A stretch of DNA of 64,000 nucleotides. Origin: Cinclus cinclus (Eukaryota; Chordata; Aves; Passeriformes; Cinclidae). The translations under genes were made by a program, and so were the position numbers. The stretch lies in contig NC_085047.1 of NCBI RefSeq assembly GCF_963662255.1, positions 46,221,006 to 46,285,005 of the forward strand. The letters run 5' to 3'. Of this stretch, positions 13,701-25,300 are shown one piece after another. The notes under the pieces are model-generated. The model saw nothing but the letters and a program-made list of their open reading frames with translations. It was not told where the DNA came from and did no database searches. Position 1 is the stretch's first letter. Each line of letters opens with the position of its first letter.

Positions 13701-16700
13701 CTTACACTTGCTAGTGGAAGTAATGTTCCATGATGTTGAAGGATTGTTAATTGTATTTTTTTTCAAGTGCTTCTTAAAGCCTTAATGCAATTTGGTTAAA
13801 TTTTTTTTTTTTTGGTTTAAAAAAGCTTGAGATTTATTACATGGGAAAGACTTGCATTAGGGTTTGGGAAATTGTGTCTTTTCCTAAAATTTATCTTTTT
13901 TTTACTTCTTTACAACCTTGCTGGTAACTTCTCCTACTTTATGGAAGTCACTCCAGATAGATTAGATTTGGTAGTGCACTGTTAGCTCATATTCTTACCT
14001 AGCCAAAAATAGACAATGATCAAAACACAGTAAGACAGAATAGATAAGGACCTTTCTCTGAATTTGTACTTCATTAGCTGTTTTGTCTGTTGGCTTCTTA
14101 AAAGAATAGTTACTTATGTATGAGCTTTGTCTCATTTATGCAATGTTCAGTGTTATTTTGGAGTTTCAATGAATGTATACCTGAAGAGTAGTAATAACCT
14201 AGTAATGTTTTAACACCATCATTGTGTTCATTAAATAAGTGTTTGTCTCCATCTTCTTTGTCTACTTTTTTTTTATGGACACATCTTTCTCATGTAGTAT
14301 TATCTGGAGAACATTGTAACCTATTAAATCAATCAAGTATTGTGGGAGCACTTCCCTGAGTGCCAAAATTTTCTTCTCAGAAAGGCAAAAGAAATTAGCA
14401 GTTGTAGAAGCACAGCAGCTTACCTAGAAGTATTAAAAATTCATTAGACTTACCTTGATAAGAGTCCTTTAAATCTAATGTGAAGCAGTGAAATGTAAAA
14501 GAATAGTTTTAGTCCTGATCGTCTGCTGGACAACAGCTGCAGTTACCAGTTGATGCCAAGTTCTGAGGAAATTTCTACTCTATGGGTTCCATGCACCTCT
14601 GAGACAAGAGGCAAAATTTTGGGTGTCTTGAAGTTAGCTCCCTAAGTTTTTAGAGCTCCTCCTGTAAGCTTTGATGCAATGGTTTGGATGTTAATCCAGA
14701 AAATGCCTGGGAAACATCAATATAGATCTTTAAATAGCCTGATGTTTGATGACAGTTTCAATCATTTGATATTATATTAGGGCATTGAAGTTACCTTGGA
14801 AAAGAGTGTACAGTTCTGAGAAGAGCACAGAAATCTATTTCTTTAAATATACACTGGGAAACGTTGATGACACTGCTACAGCTGAAGTGCACACACAGGT
14901 CACGCGAGGCCACAGTGGAGAATTGATTAGACTCAGCATGTGCAGTGATGACTCTATTCAGTGGGGGTCAGGTGTCTGCAGCAAAGAGTAAGTAGGAGGT
15001 GGGGAGCTACAGTCTGAGGTAAAGAAAAGTTATTGTGGCTGGTGAGCTCAGCAATGATTGTCAGCAGTGGTAAAATTTGAAAGTGGAGCCAGCATTAATA
15101 AAAATGGTAAAGACAGCAAGACAGCCGTGTGGAATTTCTCTTGTTGGAATTCAGCCATTCTCTAGCTAGACATCTCAACCTCCAGTAAATACTCTTTCAG
15201 AAGAGTTGATCTCCTCTCTGTTACAATCACTCGCTCTCTGGGAACAGCTTTTACTTCCTATTTACTGCAATTGAAGCTGGAACAGACAGCTAAGATTAAG
15301 TCAAGTTAATAGCAGTCCAAACCGTTGGAGAACGTTAGGAACAGGTGATGGAGGGATTAAAATGTAAATAAAAACCCCGCATATGAAAATTTCATTTTTT
15401 CAACGCAAATTTGAGGTGAACATTCATGATTTATACTAATCAATGTGCCCATTTGAACTTGTTGAAGTAATGGGAAAAGAAATGCAGCACAAAGCAGTCG
15501 TGAGTGGCAAAGGACTTGTGCAGTGCAAGCATGACAAGCAGAGATGGGCTTTTTGGAACACAGAGATAAGCAGACTTGAAGCAGGTATTTTGGAGATTCG
15601 GTTAAATTTACAAATATAGCACCAGTATCCCAGGTGAAAACAAATGAAAAGGGGAAGGAAATAAGGAAAAAATCATACAATCATAAAATGTCATGATAAT
15701 CATTAATTCATTTTCACTTTCAATAAATTTGATGGTCAGAGAAGTGGGTAAGCAAGCAGCAGGAAAATTCAGTGCATGGAATGGTGTATAGCATTGATTG
15801 TGAGCAGAATTATTGAAATAGTAGAATTAAAGTGTAGTAAATGTAGAGAAGAGAAGCATCAGTATAAAAGAATCCCAGGCTTCCTGAGGGATAGCAATTT
15901 CCATGTGAAAGCAAACTATTTTTTTTTAACCCAAATAGTTTATTAGAGGCTCGGGAGAGAAAACGATATACTCATTCAAAAGCCTAAATGAAAAAAGGAA
16001 ACAAGGAGAGAGAGAGAGAACACTTACAGAATAGTTGGGTTAGAAGAGACCTTTACAAGGCTGCCTAGTCCCAACAGCTCTGCAATGAGCAGGGACTTCT
16101 GCAATGAGATCGGGTTGCTTGGAGCCCCATCCAACCTGACCTTAACAGTTTTCCTATCTAATAACCTCTCTGGGCAGCGTGTTCCAGTGTTTCATCCTTA
16201 GTCCAAAAAGCTTCTTTCTTCTATCTAATCTAAGTTGACCCTCCAATTTGAAACCATTTCTCCTTGTCCTATCACAACAGGCCCTGCTGTAGGAAGACTG
16301 TAGTTGCTGGATTTGACAAGATTTGACCCCTTTTTCTTTCTTTGAAGGAGAGAAAAGTGAGCAGAAAGTAGTGCTTTGATAGTCAGGCAGTGTGGAACAG
16401 GTCAGAATAGATGGGCTTTTCTGTACATGAGTCAGCTGTCATTCTTAATCAGTATTAGGTGGGTTTGAGATTTAGGGTGAATTATACTTTTTTTCCTACT
16501 GTTATTTCAGTCTTCTGGTGGCTTTGGAAGTTGCATTTGCCTTAAAGGTGTGAATTCGCAGCTTTCCTGAACTGATTAAATCTACGCTATTTTGGCAGCA
16601 CTCTACTTTTTATCTTCTTCCCCACTCCCTTCTAAGAATACAACTTACTTGCTCTTTTGTCTCACTGAGGTGATCTGCAAAAGGAACTGTGGATCAGCAT

Positions 16701-19332
16701 CAGTGGAATATCCAAGTGACAAGCATAACAAAAACTGAGGGAGGATGGGGATAATGAAGTGCAGTAAGGTCTCTGACCTTGTGTGCCCTACAGGTGCATA
16801 AGCACTGCTGCTGCTACCTGCACAGAGGAGAGGGAAGAGAAATACCTGCTCTTCCAGGGCCACCTGGTGCTCAGTGTGAGGTGATCTTGAAGCTGCAGCT
16901 TTAATTGCTCCCATTTTAAAGCTGATTATTCTGTTAGAAACTATGTATCATCTTTACTTAAAAATTACAAGTGAGAGCTTAATTTCCTACGCTGCTGGAG
17001 AATGGTGTCACTGCTCAAATACAAAGAAACGAAACATTATTTTTTTTTTAAAAATTGAACTAATTGGCCTGTTCATACTTTTGGAGTCACAAAAACTACA
17101 GTTGGACTTTGTTTTGTTATGTTTTGTTTTTTTAAGCCCATCAGAGCCTTGTGCATAACTGCGATGTTGTGTATGGTTTTATGTATTAATGTTTTATGTT
17201 GCATATATTTTAACTTCCCTCCTCTCCTGGCTATATTACTAGGTTGACTTAGTTTGGATTCCTGAGCATCTTTAAGAGGTTTTAATTTTTTTAAGGTCTG
17301 CTTTAAGGATGGAGGTTGCAAACAATATTGAGGCCAGCTGTACTGCAAATAATTTTTTGCTTACTTGTAGATGTGAAATTGAGACTACCAATAATAATTG
17401 TCTGTCCAGATAATAATTTATGGCATGGTAGATAAAATGATGTGGAATCTATTTTGGAGAAAAATAGTGTCTGTCTTAGTGATGCCTCATGAAAATAACA
17501 TACCAGGTTCATGATAGATATTTTACTTAAATGTTTGTGTTTCCAAGTTACATGCTAACTAAATTTTGGGGAGCTCTCTCTTTTTGAGAAAAGTTGTTTA
17601 TAAATCACAGAGAAATTTGTATGAATTAAAGAATTGGAATCTAAAATTGTTGCTAAACAACTAAAATAATGGAGATATAAAAAATATTTATGCTGATTTG
17701 ATACCTAGAGAAGCTATTATTTTTGGTGATTTTTTAAATCTTCTGATTCTTTTATAAAACAACAACAACAAAAAAAAGCCTGCCAGATCTTGGAAGCAGA
17801 AAAAATGGCTTGTGTTTGTCCTCAGTTCAATAGAGTTATTAAGGAGCCTAACGCCTTCTGCTCTTGTTTTGCAGAGTGATTCAATGAAATTAATTAAAAT
17901 TGATGCACAAAATTCTTTTTTTTGGATGACTGTTTAGAAGTGAGCAATTTTTATTTTACATAGTGACAGATCAATAAAACAAAGTAGATTTATTCTGGGT
18001 GCTAACACCCAGCAAACAATTGAAAAAGAAGGTAGTTTAACTATTGTACGTGAGCGAGACTTAACTGTATGGTGGTACTGAATCCTCAGTACTCTTAGAA
18101 ATGTAGCCTTCTGAAATGCAGAAATAATATTTTCCCAAGGCCTGTTTAAAAATGTGGAAATCTTCCTTTGCATTAAGGCTGTGCGGTGTGACTGTTGTAA
18201 GTCTCAAGGAGCCCTCAAAGAGAAGGTGCAGTGGCGCGGCGAGATGAAGCATTTCTGTGATCAGCACTGTCTGCTCCGCTTCTACTGTCAGCAGAACGAG
18301 CCCAACCTGGCCACCCAGAAGGGACCCGAGAACCTGCACTATGGTATGTGCTGCTGCAGGGCTGAGAAGTGTCCAGCCAGATGCTTTCTTTAAAGGAAAA
18401 ATTGAAAGCTGCACGAATTATTTATTTGTCATAATAAACTGTATTAGAGATCATCCTTTTCAGTGTTATCGTCGGAGGCAGCATTGAGCTGTTCCGGGTT
18501 AAGTGTAATTTTAGTGCTGTATCATCATGGGAACAGAAAGTGTTTTCCTCTTTGGTTGTGCTCCTGTTTGTCATTACTTGCTCCGTGGAGACACTTCTCA
18601 AAATGTTTTTTGGTCAGAGAGACCACATGCACTAGGAATGAAAACAAGAAATACGTTACATGGAAATAAAGGAAATAAGTGAAATGGAAATAAGTATACA
18701 ATGGAAGTATCTAGATAAGATGAATACATTGCCTTTTTTTTTTCCCCTTTCTGTTGGCAGTAGGTGCTGTGTGCAGTTTGCTGCTGGGCGCTGAATACAT
18801 TTGTGTGGTTTAAATGGCAAGTCAGGAAAAGTTCAAATAAACCATCTTTTAATTTAATGTAATTATGGCAACTCAGCTGCTTTGTATAGCCATTTTCATG
18901 CTTGAACGTTTTGGTGTTTACTTTTCTGAAAGAGGTTGTATTCTCATCTGGCTGGGGCATTGATTTATCATTTGCCTTCTGTAAGGCTCAACACCAGAGT
19001 ATTGAAGGAGATCAGTAGGGAGATGTCCATGAAGGAAAAGTCTTGTGTGCAGTTCTCGCTGCAATATGGTACTAATGAGTTCTCTTGATTTAATGTTATA
19101 TTTGTGACAGGTGTTATCTTGAGAGGCTTACTGAAATTTGCTTTGATTTTGAAAAAGTGAAAAAAAATTCTAAAAATATTTCCTTGTGTTTTCAGATCAG
19201 GGCTGTCAAACCCCCCGGACAAAAATAACAGTAAGTACATATATTTAACACACTCATATATCTAACACACACTCTCTCTCTCTCTCTCTCACTCTCTGTC
19301 TGTGTGTATATATATATGTATATATGTATATA

Positions 19333-19390
<58 letters not shown>

Positions 19391-22300
19391 AAACATAATT
19401 AGATGTACTTAAAATGTGAGATCCCGGTAAGTTAAAGGGATGCTATTAAAAAACACAAATTAGTGTTTTTGTATGATCCCAAGCTAAATCTATGAAGCTT
19501 TTTAGTCTTTTTCACATCTGTAGGTGAAATAAAAATTTCAGATAGTCATAGTTTCTTTTCAGTGTCTTCTGGGAAACTAAATCATCAACCATGTGTTTTA
19601 CATCTATAGTGCATATAAGTATTAGTTATGAAAATGAAAGTTAATCAACAAACTATGAGTCTTATTCACATGTTTAGACTGAATAGGTGTGTTTATTGAA
19701 TATAGAAAGGGAAGAGAATTTTGCTGTTGGAATATTAAGGTGGTAGCTCAGCTTTAAAAACCTGAAAATAAATCTTCAGTTCTCAAATTTTATCCTTCCC
19801 AGGAGCAGAATTCTCTAGGTGCTCAAGGTCTGATTGACTTTGCTGCAGAGTAAGGAAGCCTTTTGGCTATGGAACAATCACTGTCTGGAAGGGTGGGGAA
19901 CATCAGTGGAGCAGCAGCCTTCATTCTGACTTTCAGTTTTTCTCAGCTTGTCAAAAATACTACTATTAGTATTATTTTCAGTTAGCTTAGTGTATTTTGT
20001 TTGAAACTTAGTTGTGTTTTGGTTTGTTTGTTGCATGGAAGGTCTGAGAGACTTGTCTTTTAACTGCAAATAGGCATTAAAGATAAGTCTTCGATTTAGG
20101 TGAAAGTTTTAATGACAGTATAAACACATTTATGCAAACACAGAAAATTGCTTAGGTAACTAGAGATAGCAGACCAGCTAAGGTGTCATGTGAATAAATT
20201 TTAGTATTTTATGTTCAGTGATGCTAATTGAGTCCATAAATTTTTAAAGATCGTGTCAAAGCTATGTGTGATACAGTATTTTTTAACATGTCTTAGGCAG
20301 TGTGCACCTGTTCTTGGGACTGGGCATTTCTTCCATGTCTGAAAGGCCAGTATGGGGCTAGTCTCCCTACATATGACTAAATAGAACTGAGAGTTTGTTT
20401 CTCAAATCAGGTTCTGAAAGAGGTTCTAGGGTACCAAAACCATGTCTAGTGCAAGAGGGTTTTTTACGTCTTGACTGTAAGGACACAGTTTGAACATTAT
20501 GGGATGTTCCCAGGTATTTGTTGTCACTGTTGTCGAGCCAGCAGGGGGAGCTCGGAGCTCATACTTCAGGTAATAAAAAAGTGTTTAGAGCCTATTTATT
20601 CAGAAATTCTTTTTTTTTTTTTTAAAAAAAAAAAAGTGGTCTTTGGACTATAGCATAATTCAAGGTTAGATCTTGAGCCTAAACTTTGTTTGTGATGCTC
20701 ATAATGAATTCTTTTTACAGCTAAAGGTATTTTTTATGTTACAACATTGCTTAAATGGCACTTACACTTAAACAAGCACATAAAAATTATATTTAGAGTG
20801 CCTTCAATTTAAAAAAAAAAAAAAGAAAATAAGCAAGAAGTGCTAGCACTCCTGTTACAATCCTGGCAGTAGCAGCTCAATAATAGGAATGTAGAATAGC
20901 TTTCAATTATAGAATAGTAGTTGGTGCTGTTGTGTTGTGCTTCTTTGAGCTTCTTCTTCAGTATCTCATTTATGAAAAGTATCAGCTGATGCATTAAGTC
21001 AAGGACTTTGTGTTGGAATCAGTGTGGTGCAACAGCACCTTCTCTTATTTGCTTGTCTGCAGGGCTCAGCTCCACCACCTTCTCCAACACCTAACAGAGA
21101 AATGAAGAACAAGGCAGTCCTTTGCAAGCCTTTGACAATGACAAAAGCCACGTACTGTAAACCTCATATGCAGACAAAGTCTTGTCAGACAGGTAACTCC
21201 TTAACTGTGCTAGAACTAATTTCCTCACTGCAGCTTTTTCTTAAATATTACTGTATTTTAACGTACTGTAAATATTCTGATGTTTTCTTTCACTATATGC
21301 CAGGTGTAAAATATATTTAAATACCTGGCAGTATTTGCCTTTTGCCTTTTTCTTTTAATAGAAGATGAGTGGAAAAAAGAGTATGTCCCAGTGCCTATTC
21401 CTGTACCAGTCTACGTTCCGGTGCCTATGAACATGTATAGTCAAAATGTTCCTGTTCCTACCACGGTTCCTGTTCCTGTAAGTGAGACTTCAGCTTCATT
21501 TTAAAATTAGCATGTATTCACAAGCATGTGTGGGACTATCTTGTGTTGCTGGTTGTTCTCCTTGTGGTCCATCTAAAGGATTGCAGCACTATTGAAAAAG
21601 CATTAGAATCTTACAGTGGCACTTGATTCCCTGATTGTTCTTTAGGAGCTGTCTGCCTGCTTCCAGTGTGAAAATCTTGTGCTGCTGAGCTTTTTAGGAA
21701 CAGTTCTGAGTGATACTTCTGCTTTTGCTGAATATGCTGAATAAGGCTGTAACAGCAAGATTTGTTCTTGTAATAAGGAAGCTGAAATGCTTGTGTTGGG
21801 AAAGGATGGCAGAGTGGGATAAACAGCAGGATAAAACAAGCCACTAAAACAAGATGCTGCTTTGTCCAAGCTGTTAGTCTGAGGTTATGATCAGTCAGGT
21901 TTGAAGTTCCAAAGACCCTTCTGTTCTTTCTTTGACCGGCTGTATTTTGTCTTTTTTTTCCTGTGTCCTTTCCTGCTTTCCCTTCTGTTCATAGCTCCTT
22001 CATACTGGGTTTCCAACCTGTCAGTATTTTCTGTCAGCTCACACTAGAGTGACTTGTTTCTAATCTGTATCAACTCTGTCTTTCAGAAGAGTATAGAATT
22101 TTTTTTTTTTTTGGTTGTTGGTTTCTTTTTTGTGGCAGTTTTTTCTTTCCTCATTATCTCTGCCTCCCTGTCTGCATAGGTGCCAGTTCCAGTTTTTTTG
22201 CCCACTTCTCTGGATAGCACTGAGAAAATCCTTGCAGCAATAGAAGAGCTGAGGGGAAAAGTCTCCTCAGATCCTCTGGAATCTGAGCTACTGAACTTGT

Positions 22301-25300
22301 CAGGGGTGATACCCGAACATGTTGGAAAAGCTGAAGCTTCTGATGTGGCCAGTAAGTTTCCTGATGAGTTTTTGACTGTTTGGAGTGCTGAGGGGGTGTG
22401 TGTGACAAGAAGGATTTGGTTTAGTTTTTTTATTTTAGGGAAAGTTTCATTATAACAGTGCTGTCATTCAGGTCTTATGTCAAATTGCATTGTACTTTAA
22501 CGTCACCTGGCAGCTAAGTACCACACAGCCACTTGCTTACTCACACCTGGTGGGGAAGAGACTGGGAAAAAAAAAGTAAACCTTGGGAGTCAAGAACAAT
22601 TTTATAACTGAAATGAAATAAAATAAAATACTAACTGTACTAGTAAATACTTTTAAAAGAAGAGAGAGGGAGGAGTAAAACAAGAAAACTAAGTGATGCA
22701 CCATACAGGTGCTCACCACTTACCCAAGCCCAGCCTGTTCCTGAGCAGCAATTGGTGATTCCCAGCCAACTTCCCCCAGTTAAATACTGAGCATTGTGTG
22801 GTATGGGATACCCCTTTGGACACCTCAGCTCAACAGTTCTGGACATGCTCCCTCTCAGATTCTTGTGCACTCTGGCAAAGCATGGGAAACTGAAAAGCCC
22901 GTGATTCGGAGTAAGCACTACTGGGCAACAACCAACACATTATTGTCATAATAAAAATTTATATCTGACGATCAAAAAGTCCCACATACTTTGTAGATTT
23001 AGTTTCTCAGAGTCCATGTCTCTTTGTTCTTCCCTGGTTCTACTTGCCCAAGTCTTCAAGTCTCTTTTGTATCTCGCTAGGAAAATTTGCCTTCCCTCAG
23101 ATGAAATTTTGGCATTTTTTTCCAAGCTCTCAACAGATTTCTGAAAAGTTGTTGACAAATTACATAAACCTATAGTTTGTGCCTTGTTACATAGGAGACT
23201 AGTGGAGCTTCAGTCTTAGGAGGCTTACTGTATTCCAATCTATTGCCATTCTTCTACTAAAACTGTGCATTTCTGGTAACTCTGCAAGGTTTTCATTGTT
23301 CTCTTTTGCAAAGTACAGCTAGCTAAATGAGCAGATATATGGGATCAGAGCTTGCTTGCTTGCAGAGGACTGAATTTGGAGAAATCAGTGTTTGCCAGAA
23401 ACCAAAGAGAGTTCAAGGTTTGTTTCTCCCTGCCTGCATGCCTTATTTGAGAAACAGATCCTAAAAAAGCAGACTTAAAGTCTGTTCTGTTGTGACAGGA
23501 TCAGGTAGGAAAATAGATAGGTTTGTCAAGATTGTTTGAGTTCTGGGATTGGTCTATATGATCCAGGTTCACCAGTGTTTGCTTTTCTGTACGTGTACTT
23601 TGCTGACTCACCTTCATGGAGAAGAACAATGGACTAGTAAGCATCTTTTATGTTTGAAGGAAATCGGGTTGGAGAAGTAGATCTGAGAGCTTGAGAACAA
23701 GAAAATGTAGGATGGTAATGAGCAGGACAAGCGGTTTTAGAGCAACTCAGCTTCTAATGCTGTAGATCTGCACCATTTGGCTAATCCATGTGTTGGTTAA
23801 AACAATGGGATTTTTTCCTTTTCTTTTAAACAGGTGTGGTAGTTGCCTCAAATCTCCTAAACTCGGAGTCACGGACAAGCTTGCCTGATGTTCCATATGA
23901 GCCAGACCTTGATATTGAAATAGACTTTCCAAGAGGTAATTCTGTGATTTTAATAAATACTGTGACACTGTGGGCAGCCATTGTACCTTGTTTAATCATC
24001 CTTTCAGAGGAGCTTTATTTGATTGCAGGATCCACCTGACTGTTATGTAAAACTTTGCCATGCCTTTGTAAGATGGAGGACTTTTGAATTAGTTCTTCCA
24101 TCTTTCTAAATAGTGTATTTGAAACAATTCAAAGAAAAAGGGAAGATAACCATTCACAAAGAACTTGGCTGCATCATTTGTTTTGAACACGGATATAGGG
24201 AAGTTATTTTGAAGGCTCAAGGACTCAGATGGCATGTGTCATGGAAAACATAATGAATGCATTCTTCAATCACCAGGTATTTTCATGGTTTAGAGAAGAA
24301 ATTACTAAAGGGTCAAATTCCCACTGGAGTTTGTTAGAAAATTGCGAGTTGGCATGCTGTACACCACTTGTGTTACCTTTTAATATCTTGGTAATATCCA
24401 TATCTGCATTTGAAAAGGTAGCCTTATTTGAATCAGCAGGGAAAAAAAAAACAAACACTGCTTTGAGACCTTTCTTGAGAGAAGCTGTTGATGCTACATA
24501 GTACAATTTCTACCACTGTACAGAATGCAGGGAACAGTGTCTATGTCCTTACACCATACCCCAGTCAATCCAAGAAAGCTGCTGGCTGTAGTTGCTGTCC
24601 CTCTTCCATTGCTTCTCTTGGACATGTGACTCTCACACCTCACATGTAGGAGCTGAGAGGCTCCTTTTGGGCTGTGTTGTAGATATCTGCAATAGATGCC
24701 TGGCTTGCTCTAGTTTAAGGAGAAATCTTGGGGATTAGTGTGACCTTACTCTTGGGAACTTTACTAGCCAGATGCATACTAGGTTTTTAACCCTCTTTTT
24801 AAGTGAGGCCAGGTACATGAGAAGGTGAAAACATAGAGGAAATAAGTAAGTTGGAGTAGTAAGTAGCAGCAATCTGTAAGAGGCATTGATTACACTGAAG
24901 TGCTTCTGAGATAAGATTCTTTGTGGTATCAGGAGGAGAACTGCTTTTGAGCCTGGGGCAGAGTTCTGAAATCTGTGCTTGTAAGTGCTATTTCATCTGC
25001 ACCAGTTGGAAAGCTGTCATGATAAATAAGGTGGTGAAATCAGATTATCAGAAGAGCATTCAGCTGTGAGTGAAAACATTATTTGATGGCTAAATGAGGG
25101 ATGAACCATCTTCACTAAAGTAAATAAAGGTGGGACTTGCAACATCAAATCCATTCATATGTTGTCTCATTCCTCAGTGTCACCTGAAATAGAGTCCTTG
25201 ATCATACCTCTGGAATACTAAATAAACAATATCTTGATGTATTGCCATACATCTGCTTACCAAACTTAACTGTAATATCCATCATTAGCTAGACCTCCAC

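Larger units (their letters stand above)
12153..18177 (+). other. ZMYM2 intron, about 6.0 kb, GC-AG type
   Basis: Begins gcaagt and ends ttaag. Contains a CR1 fragment in reverse orientation (16024-16292) and a short GA run at 16006-16019. The rest is AT-rich with no gene seen. Confidence 0.8.
19231..21062 (+). other. ZMYM2 intron, about 1.8 kb
   Basis: Begins gtaagt and ends gtctgcag. Contains the compound microsatellite at 19268-19388, a CTCF-like word at 20538-20553, and a T14/A12 inverted tract at 20610-20635. Confidence 0.85.

Noticed and set aside
19192..19389. Minus-strand frame of repeated Tyr-Ile
   Set aside because: Pure translation of the TA microsatellite.
22180..22455. Longer reading frame continuing past exon h
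   Set aside because: Codons after 22351 are intronic: a perfect gtaagt donor sits there and the next exon fits in phase, while the read-through sequence matches nothing in the family.
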